A stretch of 64,000 nucleotides of DNA, taken from positions 1-64,000 of the forward strand of contig JADFUC010001327.1 of assembly GCA_019722365.1 (NCBI GenBank). The letters run 5' to 3'. Positions 12,421 through 22,373 of this stretch are shown here, piece by piece. Positions within the stretch are counted from its first letter, which is position 1, and the number at the start of each line of letters is the position of its first letter. Made by a program: the position numbers and the translations under genes. Source of the stretch: Lithospermum erythrorhizon. Taxonomy: Eukaryota > Streptophyta > Magnoliopsida > Boraginales > Boraginaceae. The notes beneath the pieces were generated by a model, which was not told the DNA's origin, ran no database searches, and was given only the letters and a program-made list of their open reading frames with translations.

Positions 12421-12559
12421 GCAGTGCCAGTGCCATCGGAAGGAATTACTTTTGTGGAGTTCGGATAGACGTTCATCCGATTTGTAGGAAGACACAAAGA
12501 TTTTGCCTTGAGTTTTGTATCGGCCTTGAAATTTAGGAGGTTGATTCGAGAAGAAAGGG

Positions 12560-13440
12560 GTGTATTGGGTTTTTGGAGCCTGTGATTGATTTGAATAGAG
12601 AAGAGAGCGAGGTTAGAGGATGTGCGGGTTATTAGAGTTGAGGATGTTTTCTTGAGGACTTACCGGGGTTGCCGCGGAGAGGAGATCGGGTGCTATTGAG
12701 GTTATCCAGGAGTGCGGGCGCAATTTCTCTTCCGCGTACCGGATGGCTCGGCCGAGTTCACAGGGAATTGCGGACTCGATTCTGGGGAGTTGTTGGAGAA
12801 AGGATTCATCGGACGAGTGTGTATCTCAGGTGAGATGCGCCAGTTTTTGTTTTGTGCAAAAGGATGGTTCGATGAGGTTGTACATTGACTATAGGCAGTT
12901 GAATAAAGGCCATTAGGCAGATACCCATTGCCGAGGTGTGATTTGTTTAATCGGTGAAGGATACCAAGGTGTTCTCGAGAGATTGATTTCTTGAATACAT
13001 TTTATCATCGGTTGAGGATCGAAGGGGAGGATATTCAATCGCTTTCGATCTAGATTATGGACATTATGAGTTTATAGTGATGCCATTTGGATTAACAAAT
13101 GCACGGCGGCCTTTATGGATTACATGAACCGGAGTATTTCGGGAGTATTTGGATGGGTTTGGTGAGTATTCATTGATGATATTCGGATATATTCGAGAGG
13201 AGAGGAGGAGGCAGCTAGAGAGGAGCACTGCGGTGTGTTGAGACCTTGAAGAGACGGCACCGGTTATGCCAAGTTTTCTAAATGTGAGTTCGTTAGTTGG
13301 CGAGGAGTGCAATTCTGGGTCATGTTATTTCGGCGGGGTATTTGTGTTGATCACGAGGTGGAAGTGAACAATTGGGAGCGTCCAGTGTGTGAGTTAAGTT
13401 TCTTGGGGTTAGTTGGTTATTCTGAGAAGATTAAATAAAG
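12560..13440 (+). pseudogene. Gypsy element 1 reverse transcriptase remnant
   Basis: The blocks are in the expected order. The most telling is FIDD at 13169-13180, the catalytic F/Y-x-D-D box with both aspartates kept. Downstream, near 13260-13290, is the AKFSKCEF block that follows it in Ty3/gypsy RT. Indels break the frame several times, so no enzyme is produced. Confidence 0.75.
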
Positions 13441-13499
13441 GACTTTTCTTTGATCGCGTAATTGACGGAGTTGACTGGAAAAGGGGTTCGTTTATTTAA

Positions 13500-13990
13500 G
13501 AGAGGATCGTTGTGAGGATTTCTTCCGAGGTATTAAAGGAAAAATTGACTCGGCTCGGTGCTTAAGCGATACCGTACAGTTCACGAGACTCGTGATTTAT
13601 AGTGATTAACGCGTCGAGGGATTGGGGTGTGTTGATGCGGAGATGGGAAGGTGATTGCTTATGCTTCACGACAATTGAGGAATCCACGAGAAGAACTTCT
13701 CGACCCTTGATCTTGAGCTAAGCGGCGATAGTGCTTTCTGGTGAAATTGTGGAGACATTATACGTATGGGATTAAAATGAGATTTTACCGATCCATAAGA
13801 GTTTAGTATCACAAGCTAGCGAGAGGGTGAATTTGAAGCGAGAGGAGGTGGATGGAGTTCATCGGTGATTATATGACTTGACTATTGAGTACCACCCAAG
13901 AAGGCAAATGTAGTAGCCGGATGCAACGAGTAGAAAGAGGGAAAATCAAGGACCCAGAGAGATGAAGCATTTGGGAGTCGATTTTTGATA
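13500..13990 (+). pseudogene. Gypsy element 1 RNase H remnant
   Basis: Sequences equivalent to the RNase H domain follow the RT: the segment around 13720-13770 (LKLWRHY-like) and 13840-13930 (DLTIEYHP-like, near GTACCACCC). The same two blocks are found reversed at 8660-8720 and 8560-8600, and in element 2 at 38980-39150. Frames are broken. Confidence 0.7.
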
Positions 13991-14049
13991 ATGGAGGTAG
14001 CGTGAGGAGATTTTCGCCCATATGAGAGTTCGACGATCTTTGGTGGATC

Positions 14050-15250
14050 GAATCTTAGCATTGCGGCGGCGAGATGATGAGGAGACTGCAGGTTATCAGT
14101 AGGGATGTGAGAAATGGGGTCAGATCAGATTTCACAGTTGATGAGAGTGGAGCCTTGAGGATGAATGGCAGATTGTGTGTACCGTATTCAGATGAGCTGA
14201 GAAGGGAGATTCTTGATGAGGCTCATAATACTCCCTATAGCGTACACCCGGGTAGCACAAAGATGTACCGTGATTTGAGGTTGACGTATTGGTGGCTTGA
14301 GGAATATGAAGAGAGAGATCGCGGTGTGGCGAGAATCTTTGGTTTGTCGGCCAGTGAAGGCCGAGGCATAGACATCAGTAGGGTTTGTTGCGAACTCTTC
14401 ACATTCACAGTGGACATGGGAGGAGAATATCACGTGGACTTTGTGTTTGGGCTTCTAGGGCGTTGCGGCGACATGATGGGATTTGGGTGATTGTGGATAG
14501 GCTATCAAAAGTCGGCTCATTTCCTACATCGGATCTACTGAGATGGGCTGAGACTAGCGAAGATCTATGTGGATCGGTGTGGTGCGAGTTCGGTGTCGAT
14601 CATTCGGACCGCTGACTGGGTCGCTTCGAGGTTACGGAGGTTTCGGGGAGGCAGGGGACTAGAGTGAAGTTAACACATCTTTTAAATTACTGAGACGGAT
14701 GGGCGATACGAGAGGAAGGACATTGGAGGATATACTCACGGGCATGTTCTGAACTTCTCCGGGAATTGGGACGATGAGTTGCCCAAGATAGAGTTCGCCT
14801 ACAACAACAGCTTCCATGCTAGCATTGAGATGGCACCTTTTGAGGCATTGTATGGGCGGAGGTGTCGCACTCCAGTTTGTTGGAATGAGGTAGGAGAGAG
14901 GAAAGTTTACGGTTCTGAGTTGGTCGAGAGTTCAGTAGAGCCCGGTCGGGGTTGATTCGGCCGACATCGATGGCAGGCTGGGGATAGGCAGAAGAAGTAT
15001 GCGGAGATCATCCTGAGGAAGTAGACTTGTCGTTTGAGGTCGGCGACCGTGTGTTCCTGAGAGTATCCCCGTGGAAGGGAGTGATGCGATTTGGGAGGAA
15101 GGAAGTTGAGTCCGTTATATTGGACCATTTGAGATCCTTGGGAGAGTTGGCTCCGTGGCTTATCGTTTGGCGTTGCCTCCCGAGTTTGGATAGGATTCAT
15201 AATGTGTTCACGTGTATCTGTTTGAGAGTCTATCACGGCGAGTCGCATAT
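14050..15250 (+). pseudogene. Gypsy element 1 integrase remnant
   Basis: The N-terminal zinc-binding region gives [21 protein letters not shown] (about 14217-14280); the two His positions are present but the Cys pair is lost by a deletion. The core begins at HVDFVFGL (about 14429-14455). A well-kept block, NWDDELPKIEFAYNNSFHAS, continues through a YGRRCRTPVCWNEVGE segment (14766-14892). The region after it (15027-15110) contains EVGDRVFLRVSPWKG, the GPY/F-type C-terminal fold. Several frameshifts separate these blocks. Confidence 0.85.
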
Positions 15251-15269
15251 TCTTAGCTCGCCTCCGGTG

Positions 15270-15455
15270 GAGCTTGAGGAGGGACACAGCGTTTGAGGAA
15301 AGGCCGGTGGAAATTTTCGGCCAGGAAGAAGGTTTTGAGGTAAAGGTTGTGGCCTTAGTGAAAGTCCTGTGGAGGAATCAGCGTGTAGAGGAGGCGACTT
15401 GGGAATGTGAGCATGAGATGAGGAACCGTTACGAGAGAGGCTTTTCGGAGATGTG
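15270..15455 (+). pseudogene. Chromodomain at the integrase C-terminus
   Basis: The segment LVKVLWRNQRVEEATWECE, followed by a short basic tail and the stop TGA at 15454-15456, is the chromodomain that ends the Pol of plant chromoviruses. In this group it is thought to guide integration to chromatin marks. Here it lies out of frame with most of the integrase. Confidence 0.85.
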
Positions 15456-15571
15456 AGTTAGTATTGCTTTTATTTGGTATGATATTTGATTTTGTGTTAT
15501 TATATTGTTCTTAACTTTGGTTGTTTGAGGTTGTTAAATTTGAGGTCGAAATTTTATTAATTTGGGTAGAT

Positions 15572-18057
15572 TGTAATAACCCGTCACATAAATAAATAAA
15601 TAAATAAAAATTACAATTTTGATTCGGTGGTGGGACCGGAGATAGTATAAATAATTTAGATAATATTATTTCGTAAGTTTTTTAAGCTTGAATTAAATTT
15701 ATAATTTAGTAGTAATAGCCGGGACAATTCAAGTTAAGTTTGATCGTCAAATTAAGTTAGATAACTTTCGATTCGGCGTGATTTCGGGCACAAACTCATG
15801 TGCGATTTTAGTAAGACTTAAGTGTTGATCGTGTTTCGTTCTTATCTTCTATGAAAAAGCACTTAAAATATCTTCTTAAATGCTTGGAGTGCCTTGGCAG
15901 AGATTTCCATGGAGAAAAAAAGATTTTTCCTCTTCCATTTTCTTCACTTTGTTGCATATAAAGAACCTGTCGATTGATAGGTTTCCCGACACTCTTTCCC
16001 TCACGATTTTTAGGTAAGAAAATAGAGTTTTGGTTGACTTTTGGTTGACTTTTTACATAATTCAATTTTATGATGAATCTTAGTTTGTTATGGATGGTAT
16101 GATGTATATAAGTGATGAATTCATGATTTAGAGGTAGTTTTGAGGATGTTATGTGGTCGGGTTGACTTTTTCTAGGTTTAGGTTGACTTTTGGGTTGATA
16201 TTTTTATAAGACTTTAAATGTGTAGGGAGTTTGGTGGGACCTTATTGTAGTTGTTGTGATGTTAAAATGGTGTTGATTTAAAATTGATTAAAAGCGATTA
16301 GGTTGAAAAAGTGTGTTATTTTCAAGTTGAGTGTCGATATTTCGGAGTATAGGTTGTTAATTAGGGACCTGCTGATTAATTAGAATGACTTATAAGTTGA
16401 TTTGAAATGTTAAAGTAATAAGGTGGAATTTTAGCGGGGGATCGATTGGGTTGTGTCCGACGGGATTATTAATTCGTTGTTCTATCCGTCATTTTAGACC
16501 GTTTAGAAATAGTTCCACTAAGAGTTGGTAGCATGTCTTTTAGAACGCAGGTATTGTAGTAGGTCTTGATATTACTTTCTGGGTGTTTTTGTTAGGCGTT
16601 GATTATGGCAAAGAGGCGATTACCTTGATTGTGTCAAGCGGAAGTTTTTTGTAGTGGAAACTAGCGAGGAGGTGAATCTTTATCTCGGCGGGTGTTACTT
16701 TATGTACTTACCTTAAATTGTGTGAGCAATGTGTGTGTTATAATTATGTGAGAATGATATGCGTGTCATTGTGTTATGATTGCGTGGGAATGACCATGTA
16801 ATTGTTGTATGGTTATGTGTGATTCATTTGTGTGAGCCGTGATATGTTAATGTGATTATATTAAATGGCGTTGAGATTAGCAGGGTAAGTAATATCTTGA
16901 ACTCCCGACTTATATTCGATTTACGTGGCCTTACTCGGCGCTGTTGTATTCTTGTGGCCTTGTCGGCCTTATGTATTTACGTGGCCTTGTCGTGATTGTG
17001 TTTGACTTACGATTGTGAGATGTTAGAGTTATGTATGACTTGAGGTGACTTAGTGCTCGGTTGACCTATGTTGTTGGGATGATTAGGGGTTAGGTGACTT
17101 CTCTCGCCGTTGCGAGGATATGTGGCCCAGTAGTGGCCTCTTGCGGTATAAGAGTTGTATGACTCTTTTGATCAACAACGTATTGCATTGTCGATGTGGC
17201 CCACATACTCTGATTATAGGCTAAATGCGGTTTGGCGCTTATCTTCTGATTATAAAGCCCGGTATGATCTTTATGATCGTTTGATGTGTGCATTGTCGGT
17301 GTGGCCCTGCTAGGATATAGTTGTGCGGTTTGGCCTTATATTTGGGTATAAGATTATTAGTGGTTGATCCATTACTATTTGGTAAGACGGATTGAGTATA
17401 TGCGCGTTAGAGGTTGGTATACTTGTGGAGATATGAGATAGAAGGTGATGACTAAATTATAGTCGATGTTAGTCTCTGTGATTTGATTCTAGGTGATTGT
17501 GTGATTGTGAGACCTTCTATTATATCTTGGCACATGTTATGCACGAGACCTTCTTTGGAATCTTATTGTATGACTTTATTAAGGTAGTCACAGATATATA
17601 CGTATTTATTCACTTATTGACTATTATAATCTGATGCAATACCGTTAACGTATGGTAAGTTCGCTTTGTGTTAAAGTGTTAAAACAAGCCCGCTGGTTTC
17701 ACGCCCACCCCATTATGGGCGGCATTTTCATTTGTGCCGGGTTGAGACGGCTAGTTGAGCCGAGGAGGTACGTTGGGAGAGTTTGTTCCGAGTGCCTAGT
17801 TATATTCTCTTTTGTAGCCTTTATAGGCATTGCATTATTGGGATATGTTGTATATATATATATATAGAGTTGGTTGGTTAGATAATAAATCGATGGATTT
17901 GTAAAATTTTAAGCATTATCATTTGAGAATATTAATGGAAATCAAATTTTTGGATGAAACAGTAGTTTTTAAGCGAGTAAATCATCGGTTTGACGACTGC
18001 GGTGTTAGGATTATAATGATTACCTTAGGGCGGCCGACCTGGGGCGAGATCGTTACA
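15572..18057 (+). mobile_element. 3' LTR of gypsy element 1 (2,486 bp)
   Basis: It starts TGTAATAACCCG and ends GATCGTTACA. It is homologous along its whole length to 60644-63501. It holds two GGTTGACTTT blocks (about 16030-16200) and the array of TATAAG/CTTATA units at about 17100-17360 that marks this LTR family. The flank after it is CTAAT. No matching duplication can be tested on the left, because the 5' LTR is truncated. Confidence 0.85.
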
Positions 18058-18513
18058 CTAATAAACAGGGAGGAATAGTTAGGAACTCCTCACTCTTCTA
18101 GGTCGCGCGGCGCCGGAGGAGTGGAGAAGGTTTGGAACCTTCTCAAATCTCTACTCGATTCGGCGTGTCCCGTTCGGTGGGATTCCAATTTCGAATCTGC
18201 CCCATTATTTACATGAGTTACATTTTTAACCCGAAAGTTTATAATTGCATTATAACTTGATTTCTTTGTATGTGTGTGGCTTCTTATGTTCGACTGACAA
18301 AAACCATATATTAATAAATTTTAACTGAATATTATGACTTAATATATTGACTATGAAGCGGACCATAGTAGCCAGTAATAACACGTCTTCGCGTCGAGTA
18401 TTATCTGACGTTGTCATTCGAGCATTATATCTGAAGACTTAACTTTAAATGAGTAAATCGGTTGTACAATCGAATTGTTCAACGGGCATTATTTCAAATA
18501 TCTCATATTTCTA
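18058..18513 (+). mobile_element. LTR-like fragment ending ATTTCTAACA
   Basis: Its last 60 or so bases (AATCGAATTGTTCAACGGGC ... TCATATTTCTAACA) resemble the end of the solo LTR at 20368-21181 (AATCTAAATTGTTCAGCGGG ... CACATTTCCAACA). It is probably a fragment of a related Copia-type LTR. The GC-rich piece at 18100-18180 is not explained. Confidence 0.5.
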
Positions 18514-19430
18514 ACACCACCTTATAAAATTTAATGCTATAAAATGTAAATAAATTCACCGACAGTGACATTTCTATGAAATTTTTTAATTCCACCTTAT
18601 AAAATTTAAAGCTATAAAATATAAAATTATAAATAAATTTATCTAGGGTGACATGTGTGTGACGTCAATGCATTTTCAGTAATATCTTAATTTATAGTGT
18701 GACATTTCTGTGATGTTTTTTGAATTCCACCTTATAAAATTGAAATCTATAAAATATAAAAATATAAATAAATTCACCTACAATGACATTTCTGTGATAT
18801 TTTTTAATTCCACGATAAAAAATTTAAATCTATAAAATATAATATTATAAATAAATTTATCTAGGGTGACATGTATATGGCGTAAATGCATTTTCATAAA
18901 CATCTTAATTTATAGTGTGGCATTTCTATGATGTTTTTTGAATTGCACCTTATAAAATTTAAATCTATAAAATATAAAAATATAAATAAATTCACCTAGA
19001 GTTACATTTATGTGGCGTTTTTTAAGATCCACCTTATAAAATTTAAAAGGCATAAAATATAAAATTATAAATAAATTGATCACAGGGTGACGTGAGGCGC
19101 GTCGATGCATTTTCATAAATATCTTAATTTATAGTGTGGCACTTCTGTGACGTTTTTTGAATTCCATCTTTTAAATTTTAAATCTATGGCATTTTGTGAC
19201 GTTTTTTGAAATCCATCTTTTAAAATTTAAATCTATAAAATTTAAAAATATAAATAAATTCACCTAGAGTGACATTTCTGTGATGTTTTTGGATTCCACC
19301 TTATAAAATTTAATGCTATAAAATATAAAATTATAAATAAATTTATCTAGGGTGACATGTGTGTGGCTTCAATGCATTTTCATAAATATCTTAATTTATA
19401 GTGTGTCATTCATGTGACGTTTATAATATT
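18514..19430. repeat. Higher-order tandem repeat, about 218-bp period (84 + 134)
   Basis: Units begin CCACCTTATAAAATTTAAA.CTATAAAATATAAA and alternate between a short form of about 84 bases (ending TGACATTTCTGTGATGTTTTT) and a long form of about 134 bases that adds GTGACATG..GACGTCAATGCATTTTCATAAATATCTTAATTT. Starts are near 18514, 18592, 18727, 18812, 18946, 19030, 19165, 19213 and 19296. Related units recur at 21650-21915. Their place beside a TNP2-like fragment and a CACTA terminus suggests subterminal repeats of a CACTA transposon. Confidence 0.8.
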
Positions 19431-19452
19431 TATATAATGAATTCATCAATAG
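19408..19452 (+). repeat. 45-bp direct repeat, left copy
   Basis: ATTCATGTGACG ... GAATTCATCAATAG. It differs at two positions from 21571-21615, and the pair brackets 2,118 bases that hold the TNP2 remnant and the minisatellite. Confidence 0.9.
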
Positions 19453-19599
19453 ATTTAGTTGGTGCTTTTTGGGTAAATAAGGGAAAAAAATATAGTAGGT
19501 TTGATTATCATCGTCCATTCCTCCCGAATGATCATGAATATAAAAACCAACCTAGAGCAAGAAGAAGCGAGGCAGCCTCGAGAGATGTAACTTAAGAAG

Positions 19600-20066
19600 G
19601 CGGGCGGAATGAGTTATTTGATATGGTGTCCCAGATCCAAAAGCGTGTTGGGAGTTCTAAGAATTAGAGATGCAGGACATATAGTTATGAATCAAACTCA
19701 TAATTGGGCCGAAAGAACATATTACAGGAGCTTCCATATTGGCCTAAGCTAAAAATCGAACCTGACCTCGATTACATGCGTAATGAAAGAACAATGGTGA
19801 GAACTCTTGCTTGTGATGATGGATGTGAAGGGAAAATGAAGGACACTAAGGCATCGAGGAAGGATCTTAAGGCCCATACATGCAGAACTTCTTTAATGCG
19901 TGACTTCTGAGGAATGGAAAGCACCGCAAGAGCCAAAGCAGCTTGCCTTAACATAGAAACAACAACAAGTCGTCCGTAGTTGGCTGATCAAATTAAAAAT
20001 GCCTGATGAATATGCTTCCAACTTTGCAAGGTGTGTAGGTAGTGCCAAGTTTACAGGGCTTAAGAG
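19600..20066 (+). pseudogene. CACTA (En/Spm) TNP2-like transposase remnant
   Basis: The frame at 19704-19910 contains LPYWPKLKIEPDLDYMRNE, then EGKMKDTKASRKDLKAHT. After a frameshift at about 19960-20066 comes KMPDEYASNFARCVG and then FTGLKSHD. These match in order the TNP2-type transposase blocks around LPYW, the Asp-containing strand, the K.KARKDL segment and the C-terminal P.YASN..RCV / GLKSHD motif. The protein is about one fifth of normal length and is interrupted, so it is inactive. It belongs with the subterminal repeats that flank it and the CACTA end at 27338-27353. Confidence 0.75.
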
Positions 20067-20204
20067 TCATGATTAAATAATATTACTTTTCAACAAAAAT
20101 GACAAAATACAACAAACGTATTATATTCGTAGTTTTTTGTCGTAATATACTATACACTATGACACATTTGTTGTTTGACGTCGTTATGTTACATCAAACA
20201 TAAA

Positions 20205-20367
20205 CTTTATCAACCCGTATCAATATGTATTATCAACCTGTATAAGCCTGTATCAACCTGTTTTAGCATGCATCAATATGTATTATCATCATGTATCAAC
20301 CCTTATCAGTCTGTATCAACTCGTATCAATCTGTATCAACCTATCTCAGCCTGTATCAATATGTATT
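20205..20367. repeat. Minisatellite, left half (about 10-bp TGTATCAACC units)
   Basis: Degenerate repeats of TGTATCAACC / TGTATCAATA. The array continues at 21182-21430 after an inserted solo LTR. Confidence 0.85.
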
Positions 20368-21181
20368 TGTCGGTGTTTTTAACGTATAACAATAGCTCTA
20401 ATCTATTGGATACGAATCCCATAATACTATAGATTATACAAAAACAATAAATCAGTTGACTTCGAGTTGTGTACCTATTTTTTGAGTGAAAATTATTCTG
20501 GAGTTGGCGGCGAAAATTGAATTAACTCCTGATACTCAAATGAGAGTATCTCCAAGATAGTCCACACCCAAGTTGGCGAATCCTTCGTGCGTATTACTAG
20601 AATGGTTAAAAATTTAAACTATGAATAAAAGATGGAAGAGAAACAATTCTCTTGAATAAAGGGAAGGTTTCCCAGAGAGCTGGAGGAGGAGAAGCGGAAA
20701 ATTTATTCCTTGCAAATAAAATGTGAGTATTAACCTTTTCCAAATCAAATTATTTTCCTTATATAGACAAAGTTTGAGGAGAATTCCAATAGGAAAATAA
20801 CTACTCAAATCCTATCTTTGTCTAAATAGAATGTTCTAGAACAATCTCTATCAAATAGAATGTTCCAGAATAATTCCATCCTTATTATTTAGTAATACTA
20901 TTTATTATATAGTTCAGTTTTACTGTTTGTGTGTGACCTCTTAGGACAGAACGACAATAGCAACATATTAAACAATATTAACCGAATATTGTATTAATAT
21001 ATAATTCTGGACCTTAGTAAGCATTAGTAATCAAATATCGATGTCGGTAAAGTCTAAAATATTAATTGTCAATCTGATAATATATAGTGAACTTACATAT
21101 AGATTGGTCTTATAAATCGGATGTCACAATCTAAATTGTTCAGCGGGTATTTTAAAGATCGATTATCTCACATTTCCAACA
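20368..21181 (+). mobile_element. Solo LTR (814 bp, Copia-like) inside the minisatellite
   Basis: The left end is TGTCGGTGTT and the right end CATTTCCAACA (TG..CA). The flanks are GTATT on the left (20363-20367) and ATATT on the right (21182-21186), a target duplication with one mismatch. Removing 814 bases plus one flank restores a continuous TATGTATTATCAACATG repeat, as found elsewhere in the array. No internal region is present, so this is a recombination product of a former element. Orientation is assumed from the ends. Confidence 0.7.
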
Positions 21182-21430
21182 ATATTATCAACATGTATCA
21201 ACCCGTATCGAGGTTGTATCAACTTTCTATCGATATATTATCAACTTTGTGTCGGCTCGTATCACCACATGTCAGGCAATGGCTGTGTATCGACTTTTGT
21301 ATCGTATGTAATATCTACTTGTATCAACCCGTATCGGCCGATGTCGGTTTGTATCGGCCTATATCAATATGTATTTTCAGAAACATGTCCCGATACTGGC
21401 GGCCTATATCGAGCCATTATCGATGCGTAT
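21182..21430. repeat. Minisatellite, right half
   Basis: A continuation of the TGTATCAACC-type array with more divergence (CGTATCGGCC, TGTATCGGCC variants). Confidence 0.8.
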
Positions 21431-21570
21431 CAGTCTTTGCAATAGCCGTTGTTGACAAGCGGCGAGCAATCAACTAGTAAGGTTTTTGAAGATTTTCCGA
21501 TGGCCAGCCGCTTCGGCCAGCGTGCTGGCGCGTACGATATATACGATGATGGAGGAGAAAAGGTAAATAA

Positions 21571-21615
21571 ATTCATGTGATGTTTATAACATTTATATAA
21601 TGAATTCATCAATAG
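21571..21615 (+). repeat. 45-bp direct repeat, right copy
   Basis: The partner of 19408-19452, with two substitutions. Confidence 0.9.
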
Positions 21616-22100
21616 AAGTAGCTTTCCAGAGTGACATGCCTGTGACGTTATGGAATTTTCATAAATATCTTTATTTACTATGTGGCATTTATGTGATGTT
21701 TTTGAATTTCACCTTTTAAAATTTAAAGCTATAAAATATAAAAATATGAATAAATTTATCTAGAGTGACATTTCTGTGACGTTTTTGAATTCCACCTTAT
21801 AAATTTAAAGTAATAAAATATAAAATTATAAATAAATTTATCAAGGGTGACATATGTGTGACGTCAATGCATTTTCATAAATATCTTAATTTACCTTGTG
21901 GCGTTCATGTGACGTTTAAAGTTATCTCAATTTCAGTGAGCGGAAATATTTCATACTGTAAGTGTATGTAGCGTTTTTCATAAATATCTTAATTTACCTT
22001 GGCATTCGTATGGCGTTCTGATAATACTCTTCAAAATTTTCAAGTGAGCGGGAAATGTTTTATACTATAAGCGGTATGTGACGTTTCTACGTAGGTGGAA
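21616..22100. repeat. CACTA-type subterminal repeats, second block
   Basis: Units of the kind seen at 18514-19430 continue here: TGACATTTCTGTGACGTTTTTGAATTCCACCTTATAAA and TGACGTCAATGCATTTTCATAAATATC. Divergent units with GTGAGCGG.AAAT follow up to about 22090. Confidence 0.75.
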
Positions 22101-22135
22101 ATTCAAAATACGCAGGGTGATAATATCCACTTATC

Positions 22136-22195
22136 TCGCTATATATACAACACAACAAACTCTCTCTTTTTTTTCTTTTTTTCTTAAGGTAATTT
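22136..22195 (+). promoter_or_regulatory. Promoter-like sequence
   Basis: GCTATATATACAACAC (22138-22153) is a good TATA box, followed by a CT-rich leader (ACTCTCTCTTTTTTTTC). It lies at the inner end of the subterminal repeats, where a CACTA transposase promoter would be. No linked coding sequence remains downstream, because a Copia remnant starts at 22374. Confidence 0.4.
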
Positions 22196-22373
22196 TCTTT
22201 CCTTTATCTCTTATATGTTATTTTTTTTTAAATTTAATGTCTTGATTTCATGATTGTTTGTTGTAATGTTATATACTAAGTTGTCTCTTTTTTATGTAGC
22301 AAATTCAATTATAATTTGTAATATATTATATTTTCTTCATTATTTTTTATTATGTATCAGTTGGTAAGCAAAA

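Larger units (their letters stand above)
10190..18057 (+). mobile_element. Gypsy element 1 (chromovirus-like), 5' LTR truncated
   Basis: A + strand Ty3/gypsy element with the order LTR remnant (10190-10741), primer site, gag, protease, RT, RNase H, integrase, chromodomain and 3' LTR (15572-18057). The integrase-before-LTR order and the C-terminal chromodomain place it among plant chromoviruses, probably the Tekay/Del type with long LTRs. Every domain is broken by small indels or stops. The 5' LTR has lost about 1.9 kb of its left part, so the element had no intact promoter after that event. Confidence 0.85.

Noticed and set aside
18514..19430. Possible CRISPR array
   Set aside because: Units are directly adjacent, AT-rich and of two lengths without unique spacers, in a plant genome next to transposon sequence.
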